DNA from: Aquipseudomonas alcaligenes
Lineage (GTDB): Bacteria; Pseudomonadota; Gammaproteobacteria; Pseudomonadales; Pseudomonadaceae
Reading direction: 5' to 3'
Assembly (NCBI RefSeq): GCF_003205495.1
Contig: NZ_QJRX01000003.1
Location: 310,001-374,000, forward strand
DNA length: 64,000 bases
This document shows positions 1 to 8,500 of this stretch, one piece after another; the first letter of the stretch is position 1, and every line of letters starts with the position of its first letter. The notes beneath the pieces were generated by a model. The model made no database searches and was not told where the DNA came from. It was given only the letters and a program-made list of their open reading frames with translations. A program made the translations under genes and the position numbers.

Positions 1-1286
1 TCGAGCCGGGCCAGGCAGCGCTCGAACAGCGCGGCGCGGCGCTGGCGGAAATCGGCGTCGAACAGGTCCGCCGGTCCGGCCTGGAAGGGGTGGAAGAAGG
101 CGCCGGGCAGCGGGGCGAAGATCGCCTCCCAGCACAGCAGGCCGAACAGGCCGCAGACCAGGGTGTTCTCCACATAGAAGGCCGGCGCCTGCTCCTCATG
201 CAGGTGCTGCTGCACCGCCCATTCCACGCTCAGTCCATCGGGTTGCGGCAGCTCCAGTTCGAGCAGGCCGGCGGCGACCGCCGGCCTGGGGGGAGTCTTC
301 GGCAGGCCGAGCTGGCGCTGCAGGCGCGGCAGGGCGCGTTCCAGCGCCTGCACCTCGGCGGCGTTGCGCGGGGCCAGCAGGGCCGCACTGGCCAGGTCGT
401 GGGCCTGCCGGAACTGGCCGAGTTTCTCCAGCACGCGGACCTGGCGTTGCCGAGCCTCGCCGTGCGTGCTGCCGGCGTACAGGGTGGCGGCCTGTGCCAG
501 CTCGCCGTCACGCTCCAGCTGCTGGCCGAGGTGGAACAGCAGCCGGGCGTGGCGCCTCTGCAGGTGCGGGTTGTCGCTGGCGAACTCGCCGAGCAGGGCA
601 AGCACTGCGGGGATGGGCTGGCCCGCCTCGAACAGCTCGCGGCAGCTATGCAGGTGCAGGTACTGCTCGATATCGCGGCGCTGCCGGAAACCCCGTGCCT
701 CGGCATCTATGGCGACGCTCTCGTAGCGGTAGATGCCCAGCTCGGCGAGGACGAACTCGGACCAGTCCTGCGCCAGGTTGCCGAAGAACAGCAGGCGCAG
801 GCGGTCGCACAGGGGGCCTGCGGTCAGGCTGTAGAGCCGATCCAGCTGCGGGCACCAGCGGGCGAAGGGTTGCGCCTGTGGGTAGAGCGGCAGCAGGGCC
901 TGCAGCTGCTCGTCCTTCTTCAGCCCGCGGCGCCCGGCGAGTTCGCCGAAGCTGGCGAGCAGCTCGTCCTTGCGCAGCAGGGCGAAGACCTCGGCCAGGG
1001 TCAGTTCGGCATCCTCGATCAGCCAGCCCAGCTGCAGCAGCGGCTCGGCTGCGGCGGCGATATCGCCGATTTCCGCGTAGTTCAGCTTGCTGGCGCGGAA
1101 GTGCGGCCCCTTGCGCATCACCAGGCGCACCAGCAGGGCCTGGGACGGTTGCGCCAGCGCGGCGAACCCCTGCAGAAAGGTGCGCTCCTCGGCATCCAGC
1201 AGGTCGGCATAGCGCTGCTCGATCCAGGCCAGCAGCGTGCGGAAGTTGTCGAGGTAGTAGAGGCTGGAATCGAGTGGAGCGGGCAT
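1..1286 (-). CDS. FAN1-type VRR-NUC nuclease, N-terminal part (cut by window edge)
   Basis: The frame is open from the ATG at 1286 down to the window edge, giving 428 residues without a stop. The N-terminus (MPAPLDSSLYYLDNF) and the helical, TPR-like remainder resemble bacterial FAN1 homologues of Pseudomonas. These are structure-specific nucleases of about 560 residues involved in interstrand crosslink repair. The catalytic VRR-NUC domain lies at the C-terminus in this family and is therefore outside the window, so its active site cannot be checked here. A LexA-like box sits 12 bp upstream of the start codon, which fits a DNA-damage role. No other in-frame ATG lies nearby. The family call rests on recognition of the N-terminal sequence, not on catalytic residues. 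Confidence 0.75.
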   Translation of the reverse strand, partial: MPAPLDSSLYYLDNFRTLLAWIEQRYADLLDAEERTFLQGFAALAQPSQALLVRLVMRKGPHFRASKLNYAEIGDIAAAAEPLLQLGWLIEDAELTLAEVFALLRKDELLASFGELAGRRGLKKDEQLQALLPLYPQAQPFARWCPQLDRLYSLTAGPLCDRLRLLFFGNLAQDWSEFVLAELGIYRYESVAIDAEARGFRQRRDIEQYLHLHSCRELFEAGQPIPAVLALLGEFASDNPHLQRRHARLLFHLGQQLERDGELAQAATLYAGSTHGEARQRQVRVLEKLGQFRQAHDLASAALLAPRNAAEVQALERALPRLQRQLGLPKTPPRPAVAAGLLELELPQPDGLSVEWAVQQHLHEEQAPAFYVENTLVCGLFGLLCWEAIFAPLPGAFFHPFQAGPADLFDADFRQRRAALFERCLARL

Positions 1287-1297
1287 GGATGACTTTT

Positions 1298-1317
1298 AAC
1301 TGGTTTTTTATACAGTT
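1298..1317 (-). promoter_or_regulatory. Putative LexA (SOS) box upstream of the FAN1-type gene
   Basis: On the minus strand the site reads AACTGTATAAAAAACCAGTT. The core CTGT-N8-CCAG differs from the gammaproteobacterial CTGT-N8-ACAG consensus at one base, the same deviation seen in the E. coli uvrB operator. The outer AA/TT flanks are symmetrical. It lies 12 bp before the start codon, a normal position for a LexA-repressed promoter. Function is inferred. Confidence 0.7.
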
Positions 1318-1376
1318 AAAGAGTGCGCCATCCGTGAGGCGGGGGCAAGTCCGGGGCGACGGCCTGCAGAAGCGAA

Positions 1377-1399
1377 GAGGCCCGCCAGTGGCGGGCCTC
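1377..1399 (-). terminator. Hairpin downstream of the 53-residue ORF
   Basis: A perfect GC-rich inverted repeat, GAGGCCCGCCA paired with TGGCGGGCCTC, lies 12 nt after the stop of the small gene. On the minus strand it is followed by a T-rich run broken by C and G, so it is a moderate intrinsic terminator. Confidence 0.6.
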
Positions 1400-1410
1400 G
1401 ACGGTGGGGT

Positions 1411-1572
1411 TCAGGCGGCGGCCGAATGACCGATCAGCATGCCGTGCTGGACCCAGAACTGGCGGCCGTTGATACGCAGGGTGAATGGATGCCTGCTGAC
1501 GACTTCGGCGCCGTTCTGCAGCAGGGTTTCGATGTGGGCGCGCAAGGCGAGAAACTTCCGTTGTTCCTTCAT
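1411..1572 (-). CDS. Small orphan protein, 53 residues
   Basis: This short frame begins at an ATG preceded by AGGAG at good spacing (about 9 nt) and ends at a TGA just before a strong hairpin. It encodes 53 residues: a charged N-terminus (MKEQRKFLALRAHIETLL), a basic middle, and a C-terminus containing INGRQFWVQHGMLIGHS. There is no signal peptide or membrane segment. I do not recognise a family. The ribosome site, the downstream terminator and an AT-richer upstream region with a small hairpin (1603-1618) support a real, separately transcribed gene. The function is unknown. Confidence 0.65.
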   Translation of the reverse strand: MKEQRKFLALRAHIETLLQNGAEVVSRHPFTLRINGRQFWVQHGMLIGHSAAA

Positions 1573-1710
1573 CGGACAAGCTCCTAGGGTGATTTGTGAC
1601 GCAAGCCTAACAAGGCTTGTGATGCTTTCGACATATGCTCTGACGATGAATGGTGATTTCTGTCACATTTTGATGGTGGCCATTGGCCAATTCAGGCTGG
1701 GCCGAAATGC

Positions 1711-1736
1711 AAAGGCCCCGCGAGTGCGGGGCCTTT
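1711..1736 (-). terminator. Intrinsic terminator after tRNA-Gly
   Basis: The stem AAAGGCCCCGC pairs with GCGGGGCCTTT around a four-base loop, 12 nt downstream of the tRNA 3' end on the minus strand. The stem carries its own T tract on either strand. Confidence 0.8.
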
Positions 1737-1747
1737 GTGGAGAAGTC

Positions 1748-1821
1748 TGGAGCGGGCGAAGGGAATCGAACCCTCGTCATGAGCTTGGGAAGCTCAGGTA
1801 ATGCCATTATACGACGCCCGC
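1748..1821 (-). tRNA. tRNA-Gly (anticodon TCC)
   Basis: The minus strand folds as a 74-nt cloverleaf with the CCA end encoded. The acceptor stem is GCGGGCG paired with CGCCCGC, the T arm contains GGTTCGATTCCC, and the anticodon loop CTTCCCA carries TCC. It closely follows the standard bacterial tRNA-Gly(UCC) pattern. A strong terminator follows. It lies about 50 nt downstream of phaG on the same strand. Confidence 0.95.
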
Positions 1822-1874
1822 TCGGGCGGGTGACTTTGTACCAGAATCGCCCGCGCAGGTGAAGCGGCAGGCGT

Positions 1875-2753
1875 TCAGCCGGCCAGGGCATGGGGTTCTT
1901 TCTCCAGCTCCCGCTGCTGTGCCGGCGCTGGCGCCAGCAGGAAGGCCAGCAGGGCGTCGCGGGTCTGCAGCCAGGCGCCCTTGTGTTCCATGTCGAGGAA
2001 GTGGCCGGCCTGGGCGATGGTGCGGAACTCGCAGTGGCGTACGTATTGGGTGAACAGGCGGGCGTCCTGCGCGGTGGTGTATTCGTCCCATTCGCCGTTG
2101 ACGAACAGCAGCGGAATCTCGATCTGCCCGGCGAAGCTGACGCAGGAGCGCCCGCCGTTGTTCAGCACGGTTTCCACGTGGAAGCTCATCTGCTCGTATT
2201 CGTAGCGTTCCAGGCCGGTGACATGGCGGTGGTTGTAGCGCTTGAACAGCGAGGGCAGGTGCTTGCCGATGGTGCCGTTGAGCACCATGCCGATGCTCTC
2301 GCGGTCGCAGTCGCGCATCACCGCCAGGCCCGCGCGCAGGTAGCCGAGCATGGCGCTGTTGACCACCGGCGAGAAGGAGTTGATGACCGCGCGCTTGATC
2401 CGCCGTGGCCGCCGTGCCAGGGCCTGGAGGGTGGCGATGCCGCCCCAGGAGAAGGACAGCACCAGGTCGCAGGCGAAGCGCTCGACCAGTTCCAGCAGGA
2501 TATCGGCCTCTTCCTCGCGGCTGAGGAAGCGCTCGTGGCGGTTGTGTGCGCGCGACTGCCCGGCGTAGGGCAGGTCGAACAGCACCAGGTTGAAGTGGGG
2601 GTGGAGGTAGCGGACCGTCTGCGCGAAGGATGCGGTGGTCGACAGCGAGCCGTTGACCAGGATGATGGTCTGCTCGGCGCCGTCGGCGCGGTAGAACTCC
2701 GTGTAAACCCGGTATTGCCCCTGGATATCCAGCACAGCGGTTTCTGGTTTCAT
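1875..2753 (-). CDS. phaG: PhaG, (R)-3-hydroxyacyl-ACP thioesterase / transacylase
   Basis: This 292-residue alpha/beta hydrolase matches Pseudomonas PhaG along its length, including the diagnostic start MKPETAVLDIQGQYRVYTEFYRAD (taken in parts). PhaG releases (R)-3-hydroxyacyl chains from acyl carrier protein and so links de novo fatty-acid synthesis to medium-chain-length PHA. It is related to RhlA. The likely catalytic triad is visible: Ser102 in FSWGG, Asp223 in NGEWDEY and His251 in AGHFLDM. The ATG at 2753 was chosen over an upstream in-frame ATG because it gives the family N-terminus and has a G-rich ribosome site (AGGGG) 9-10 nt before it. The protein is likely cytoplasmic. No PHA synthase gene lies nearby, as is usual for phaG. 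Confidence 0.9.
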   Translation of the reverse strand: MKPETAVLDIQGQYRVYTEFYRADGAEQTIILVNGSLSTTASFAQTVRYLHPHFNLVLFDLPYAGQSRAHNRHERFLSREEEADILLELVERFACDLVLSFSWGGIATLQALARRPRRIKRAVINSFSPVVNSAMLGYLRAGLAVMRDCDRESIGMVLNGTIGKHLPSLFKRYNHRHVTGLERYEYEQMSFHVETVLNNGGRSCVSFAGQIEIPLLFVNGEWDEYTTAQDARLFTQYVRHCEFRTIAQAGHFLDMEHKGAWLQTRDALLAFLLAPAPAQQRELEKEPHALAG

Positions 2754-3071
2754 CGTGCATGCCCCTGACGTGCAAGAGTGCGGACGCACAGCGCGCAATG
2801 CGGCTGGGCGAGCTTCGGCAGGTAGGCATGCGCCTGGGAAACGGGGCCTGTCGGCTCTGACTGCGGGCCGACGCTTGTTGTTGGTGGCGGGGCGTTTTCC
2901 GTGCGGGCTTCGAGGGGCAGGCCCGTGTGGCGTTACGGAGGAAGCGCTTTTAGATGTTCTCTATGACTATTCGGTCACTAACGGACCGTTGAGGGGATTC
3001 AAGCAGCCCGGTGTTACCGATGCAAGACATGCCGGTGAATTTGTCCCTGCCATTGGTCGGGCGAGCCCTGC
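2754..3071. other. Gene-free stretch between rsuA and phaG
   Basis: These 318 bases carry no supportable gene. They must hold the phaG promoter on the minus strand, and the AT-richer part at 2948-2990 is the likeliest place. I could not identify convincing -35/-10 boxes or a sigma-54 or AlgU-type promoter. A small inverted repeat, CGGTC with GACCG, lies at about 2972-2988. Confidence 0.5.
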
Positions 3072-3764
3072 TCAGACGGCGTCTATCTCGGCGGTCGTGA
3101 GCGGGCGGTAGTGGCCTGGCGCCAGGGTCGGATCGAGCCGCAGCGGGCCCATGCGCTCGCGGTGCAGGCCGATCACCTTGTTCTGGAAGTGGCCGAACAT
3201 GCGCTTGACCTGGTGGTAGCGGCCCTCGTGCAGGGTCAGCAGGGCGGTGTGCGGGTCGAGGATCTGCAGTTCGGCGGGCAGGGTGGTGAGGTTCTCGTAG
3301 GCGAAGTACAGGCCGCGGGCGAACACCTCGGCGTACTCGGCGCTGATCGGTTGTTCGGTGCTGACCCGGTAGACCTTGCCCAGGCGGCTGCGCGGCTCGG
3401 TGAGGCGGCGCGACCAGAGGCCGTCGTTGGTGATGATCAGTAGGCCGGTGGTACTCAGGTCCAGGCGCCCGCCGATGTGCAGCTCGTGCTTGTCCGGCTC
3501 GTCGAGCAGGTCGAGCACGGTGCGGTGCTCGGGGTGTTCGGTGGCGCTGACCACCCCGGCTGGCTTGTTGAGCATGAAGTAGCGCGCCGGCTTGCCGGCC
3601 TGCAGCAGCTCGTCGTCCAACTCGATGCGGCTGAACTCGCGCACCTCGAAGCGGCCGTCGCGCACCGTGGCGCCGTCCACCCGCAGGCGGCCGGCGGCGA
3701 GCAGCAGGCGCGTGTCGGCGCGGCTGAAGCGTGGCAGGTTGCTGAGGAAGCGGTCGAGGCGCAT
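3072..3764 (-). CDS. rsuA: RsuA-family 16S rRNA pseudouridine synthase
   Basis: The protein has 230 residues, the same size as E. coli RsuA (231). It has an N-terminal S4-like RNA-binding domain (about 1-55) and a pseudouridine synthase domain. The catalytic aspartate is Asp102 in GGRLDLSTTGLL, and the family motif KPAG lies at 67-70. RsuA modifies U516 of 16S rRNA. Upstream in-frame ATGs exist, but the start at 3764 gives the family N-terminus MRLDRFLSNLP and leaves only a 2-nt gap to the preceding CWC gene. It is the last gene of a three-gene operon. A related large-subunit enzyme is possible but less likely given the size and motifs. Confidence 0.88.
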   Translation of the reverse strand: MRLDRFLSNLPRFSRADTRLLLAAGRLRVDGATVRDGRFEVREFSRIELDDELLQAGKPARYFMLNKPAGVVSATEHPEHRTVLDLLDEPDKHELHIGGRLDLSTTGLLIITNDGLWSRRLTEPRSRLGKVYRVSTEQPISAEYAEVFARGLYFAYENLTTLPAELQILDPHTALLTLHEGRYHQVKRMFGHFQNKVIGLHRERMGPLRLDPTLAPGHYRPLTTAEIDAV

Positions 3765-3766
3765 CG

Positions 3767-3970
3767 CTACTCGGGCCCGAGCTCGCCGGCCAGGGCGCGC
3801 AGGCAGTTGGGACACAGGCAGGCCCGAGCGCCTGCCGCGGCGGGCAGCTGCTCCAGCGCGCCCGGCGCGATCGGCACATGGAAGCACCAGCAGTCCTGCA
3901 CCGCCTGCTCCTCGCCCGCCTGGGCGCAGCGATTGGGCTGGCCGCAGCGCGGACAGCGCTCGGCGTTCAC
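3767..3970 (-). CDS. Cysteine-rich CWC family protein
   Basis: This 67-residue protein starts with GTG and begins NAERCPRCGQPNRCAQ. It contains the CWC signature in QDCWCFHVPI and a C-terminal CLCPNC, giving at least eight cysteines that look like a zinc-ribbon arrangement. Members of this family have no established function. The GTG overlaps the stop of the upstream diguanylate cyclase (GTGA, 4 nt), and rsuA begins 2 nt after its stop. Translation of the three genes is therefore probably coupled. The longer ATG-initiated frame was rejected because it would run well into the cyclase gene. Confidence 0.8.
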   Translation of the reverse strand: MNAERCPRCGQPNRCAQAGEEQAVQDCWCFHVPIAPGALEQLPAAAGARACLCPNCLRALAGELGPE

Positions 3971-5451
3971 TGCTGCAGGCCGCCCGCGTCTTCGCACACG
4001 CGGTTGCGCCCGGACTGCTTGGCCCGGTACAGGGCGCGGTCGGCGCGGGCGATCAGGCGGTCCAGGCTGTCCTCGCCCTGTAGCTCGGTGAGGCCGATGC
4101 TGGTGGTGATGCGCAGGTTGACGCCGTTGAACTGGAACAGCTGCTCTTCGGTCTGCTGGCGAATCTTCTCCGCCAGCTGGCGCGCCGTGCTGCTGCCGGT
4201 GCCCTTGAGCAGCAGGATGAATTCCTCGCCACCCCAGCGACAGATGATGTCCGACTGCCGCAGGTTGCCCTGCAGGCTATGGGCGAAGCCGCGCAGCACC
4301 TGGTCGCCGGCCAGGTGGCCGTGGGTGTCGTTGAGCTGCTTGAAGTGGTCCAGGTCGATTAGCAGTGCGCTCAGTGGGCTGAGCTCGCGTTGCGCCTCCT
4401 GCAGCGCCTGGCCGGCCAGCAGGTCGAAACCGCGGCGGTTGGGTAGGCCGGTGAGCATGTCGGTGGTGGCCAGGGCTGCGATGCGCTGCTGGTAGCGGCG
4501 GGTGGCCAGGTAGACCAGGAACAGCACCAGGGCACTGATCAGTGCACAGATCAGCAGGTTGAGGTAGAGCGTGTGGCGGATGCCGGCGAGAGCGCCTTCC
4601 TCGTGCTTGTCGACGAACAGGTACCAGTCCAGTTCGGGGATGTAGCGCACGTTGAGGAAGTGCCCGCGGCCGTGTTCCTGGTAGCTGAAATTGCCGCTCC
4701 TGGGCTGCGGCAGCTTGGCGCGCAACGGTTCCAGGCCGGGAATCTGTTCGAGCGACTGGCCACGGCGGGCGCCCATGGGCCCACCCTCGGCGCCGGTGAG
4801 CACCAGGTTGCCCTGGCGATCGGTGAAAAAGATGCTGCGGTCGTAGCGACGCTGGTAGTCGTCCACCAGCTTGACCACTGCGTCCACCGTCAGGCCGACG
4901 CCGGCCACGCCGATGAAGCGCTCCTGGTAGTCGAACACCTTGAAGTTGATGAAGAAGGTCAGGCGGTCGGCGTTGGCCATGTCCGGGTCGACGCTGATCT
5001 CGTAGGGCTCGGCCATGCCGCGCACGCGGAAGTACCAGGCGTCGCGCGGCTCGTCCTCGCGGACCTGCTTGAGCACGCCCTTGGCCTGGTAGTAAGTGCG
5101 GGTCTTTTCCGAGATGAAGAAGCTGGTGAAGGTGCCGTAGTGGTCCTGGATCTCGCGCAGGTAGCGGGTCATCGGCTCGGCGTTCTGCTCCCCGGCCAGG
5201 GCCCAGTCGCGCAGGAAGGTGTCGCGCGACATCATCGAGGCGATCTGGGTGGGGCGGATCAGGTCCTTCTGGATCTCCGAGTAGATGTTGTCGGAAGTCA
5301 GTGGCAGCTCGGTGTTGACGATGTTGTGGCGGATGCTGTCGCGCGAGGCGAAGTAGCTGACCAGGCTGGTGGCGAGGAAGCCGCCCAGCAACAGGATCGA
5401 CAGAAGCGACAGCAGGGTGATCTGGGCCTTGCGGGACGTGCTGAGCGGCAT
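3967..5451 (-). CDS. Membrane-anchored dCache-GGDEF diguanylate cyclase
   Basis: This 494-residue protein has a transmembrane helix at about 10-32, a periplasmic double-Cache-like sensor region (about 35-285), a second helix at about 292-315 and a GGDEF domain from about 330. The active-site motif is GGEEF at 407-411. An RxxD product-inhibition site (RQSD, 398-401) sits at the canonical five-residue spacing. It should make c-di-GMP in response to a small extracytoplasmic ligand; the ligand is unknown. It heads an operon with the CWC protein and rsuA. It starts 80 nt after the carboxylase stop and is on the same strand, so read-through from the guanidine operon is conceivable. Confidence 0.88.
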   Translation of the reverse strand: MPLSTSRKAQITLLSLLSILLLGGFLATSLVSYFASRDSIRHNIVNTELPLTSDNIYSEIQKDLIRPTQIASMMSRDTFLRDWALAGEQNAEPMTRYLREIQDHYGTFTSFFISEKTRTYYQAKGVLKQVREDEPRDAWYFRVRGMAEPYEISVDPDMANADRLTFFINFKVFDYQERFIGVAGVGLTVDAVVKLVDDYQRRYDRSIFFTDRQGNLVLTGAEGGPMGARRGQSLEQIPGLEPLRAKLPQPRSGNFSYQEHGRGHFLNVRYIPELDWYLFVDKHEEGALAGIRHTLYLNLLICALISALVLFLVYLATRRYQQRIAALATTDMLTGLPNRRGFDLLAGQALQEAQRELSPLSALLIDLDHFKQLNDTHGHLAGDQVLRGFAHSLQGNLRQSDIICRWGGEEFILLLKGTGSSTARQLAEKIRQQTEEQLFQFNGVNLRITTSIGLTELQGEDSLDRLIARADRALYRAKQSGRNRVCEDAGGLQQ

Positions 5452-5488
5452 GGGGCGGGCTCTCGATGAGATGGCGCAATGCTAGCGC

Positions 5489-5514
5489 GTGGCGGTGGGC
5501 GGCGTCACCGCCAC
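5489..5514 (-). terminator. Stem-loop between the carboxylase and the diguanylate cyclase
   Basis: A 9-bp perfect stem, GTGGCGGTG with CACCGCCAC, has an 8-nt loop and lies just after the carboxylase stop. No T-run follows on the minus strand, so termination may be partial or Rho-dependent. Confidence 0.4.
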
Positions 5515-5531
5515 CCCGCTGCCTGCCGTGC

Positions 5532-8500
5532 TTATACCTCCTCCAGCACCACCACCCGCTGCCCGGCGCGCACCGGCGAGCCCGGCTGCACCCGCACCTC
5601 GCGCACCACGCCGCCAACCGGTGCGACCAGTGGAATCTCCATCTTCATCGACTCGAGGATCACCAGCACGTCGCCGGCCTTCACTTCGGTTCCAGCCTCT
5701 ACCTGCACCTGCCAGAGGTTGCCGGCGATATGGCTGTCGATGCCGTGCTGGCCGGCGCCGAGCGGGGCATCCTCGCCCAGCTCGGCCACCGCCTCGTCCA
5801 CCTCGAAATGCGCCTGACCGGAGTCGATCCAGCGCTGGCGCTCGGCGTCGAATGCCGCTCGCTGCTGGCGGCGGAAGGCGTCGATGCCTGCGGCCTCGTC
5901 GACGAGGAACTGCTGGTAGTCGGCCAGGGCCAGCTCGCTGTGCTCGATGCGCAGTGGGTAACGGCCCAGGGGGAAGTCGCGGCGGATCTGCAGCAGTTCC
6001 TCCGCGCTCACCGGGTAGAAGCGGATCTGGTCGAAGAAGCGCAGCAGCCAGGGCTTGCCGTCGAAGGCCTCGACCTCACGGTAGCGGTTCCACATCTGCA
6101 GGGTGCGGCCGACGAACTGGTAGCCGCCGGGGCCTTCCATACCGTACACGCACATGTAGGCGCCGCCGATGCCCACCGAGTTCTCCGCGGTCCAGGTGCG
6201 CGCCGGGTTGTACTTGGTGGTGACCAGGCGGTGGCGCGGGTCCAGCGGCGTGGCCACCGGGGCGCCGAGGTAGACGTCGCCCAGGCCCATCACCAGGTAG
6301 CTGGCGTCGAACACGGTCTTGTAGACCTCGTCCAGGTTGGGCAGGTCGTTGATGCGGCGGATAAATTCCAGGTTGCTCGGGCACCAGGGCGCGTCCTTGC
6401 GCACCGTGGTCATGTACTTGTCGATGGCCAACTGGCAGGCCGGGTCGTCCCAGGACAGCGGCAGATGGACGATGCGCGAGGGTACGCGCAGGTCGGTGGT
6501 GTTGCACACCGCATCCCACTCGCCGCTCACCGCCGCCAGCAGGTTGGCCAAGGGCAGGGTTTCCGGCTGGTAGTGCACCTGCAGCGAGCGGATGCCCGGG
6601 GTGAGGTCGATCACGCCGTCGAGGTGCTTGGCTTCCAGTGCCTGCATCAGCGCATGGCCGCGGAAACGCAGGACCAGGTCCAGTTCCGGCTGGCCGATCT
6701 CCAGCAGCAGGTGGGTGTCGCCGGAGAGGCGGGCAACCAGGCGTTTGTCGGCTTCGCCGAGGTCGAGAACGATGGGCGAGGTCAGCGCAGAGCAGCCCCC
6801 TCTCCCATTCATGGGAGAGGGTTGGGGAGAGGGGCTTTTTGCGTTGCCAATTGCCCTTTCCCCCGGCCCCTCTCCCATAAATGGGAGAGGGGAGAGGTTC
6901 GCGTATACCTGTTTCTGCGCCTTGGCCAACTCCCGAGCCGTGGCGACATCCACCGGGATAAACCGAACCTTATCGCCAGCCTTGAGCTGCCCAAGTTGCC
7001 ACAGGTCGGCCTCGATGATGGTCACCGGGCAGACGAAGCCGCCTAGGCTCGGGCCGTCCGGGCCGAGGATCACCGGCATATCGCCGGTAAAGTCCACCGC
7101 GCCGATGGCATAGGGGTTGTCGTGGATGTTCGACGGGTGCAGGCCGGCCTCGCCACCGCTGTCGCGTACCCACTCCGGCTTCGGGCCGATCAGGCGCACG
7201 CCGGTGCGGCTGGAGTTGAAGTGCACTTCCCAGTCGGTGGCGAGGAAGGTGTCGATATAACCCTCGGTGAAGTATTCCGGCGCACCGTGCGGGCCGTAGA
7301 TCACCCGCAGCTCGCGCACGGCGGGCAGGGCGGTGCACAGCGCGGCGGGTAGTTGCGCGCCGTTTTCTGTGTCGCTCAGCGCGGGGATATGCAGCACATC
7401 GCCGGCACGCAGGGCGCGGCCGCCGTGGCCGCCGAACTGGCCGAGGGTGAAAGTGCTTTTCGAACCGAGGTACTCGGGCACCTGCAGGCCGCCGCGCAGG
7501 GTGAGGTACGAACGTGCGCCGCTGCCGGCGATGGTGCCGAGGCTCAGGGTGCTGCCGGCCTTGATCAACAGGGCGGTGTTCAGCGGTTGCGCCACGCCGT
7601 CCAGCGTCACCGGGATATCTGCGCCGGTGATCGCCACCACCGCATCGGTGTTGAAGCGCAGCAGCGGGCCGCTCATGGTGATTTCCAGGCCGGCGGCGCC
7701 TTCCTCATTGCCCAGCAGGCGATTGCCCAGGCGCAGGGCGCGGTCGTCCATCGGGCCGGACGGCGGTACGCCGACCGCCCAGTAGCCGAGGCGGCCGGGG
7801 AAATCCTGCACGGTGGTCTGGGTGCCGGCGGAGAGCACCTCGAAGGTATGCGCCTGATAGACCAGGCCCTCCAGGCAGCGGGTCCAGGGCGAGCCGCTGG
7901 CAAACGGCGCGTCGGCCAGGATCTGCCGCAGGTACTGGCGGTTGGTCTCCACGCCGTACAGCAGGGTATCGGCCAGGGCCTGGTCCAGCGCGGCGCTGGC
8001 CTGCTCACGGGTCGGTGCCCAGGTGATGACCTTGGCGATCATCGGGTCGAAGTAGGGTGGAATCTCGCAGCCGGCCTCGACCCAGGTGTCGATGCGCAGG
8101 GCCTTGCCATCAGCCGCCGGGAACTCGACGGCGGTAAGCAGGCCGGGGCTCGGCTGGAAGTCGCGGCCCGGGTCTTCGGCGTACAGGCGCGCCTGGATGG
8201 CGTGGCCGCAGGGTTTCAGGCCTTTCGCCAGTTCGCTCAGCGGCGGCAGGTCGCCGGCCGCCAGTTCGATCATCCAGCGCACCAGGTCGACGCCCCACAC
8301 CTGTTCGGTAACACCGTGTTCGACCTGCAGGCGGGTGTTCACTTCGAGGAAGTAGAAGCGTTCGGCCTCGCTGTCGTAGACGAATTCGACGGTGCCGGCG
8401 CTGCGGTAATTCACCGCCTTGGCCAGCTTGATCGCCGCCGCGCAGAGTTCCTCGGCCATCCCGGCCGGCAGGTTGGGCGCCGGGGTTTCTTCCAGCACCT

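Noticed and set aside
90..1292. Plus-strand open frame of 400 codons opposite the FAN1-type gene
   Set aside because: Low-complexity Gln/Leu/Ala composition typical of antisense frames in GC-rich DNA; the minus frame matches a known family and has a proper start and regulatory box.
6790..6900. Frameshift, pseudogene or IS insertion in the carboxylase
   Set aside because: The reading frame is continuous through the repeat and the biotinyl domain is intact; there is no transposase or target duplication visible.
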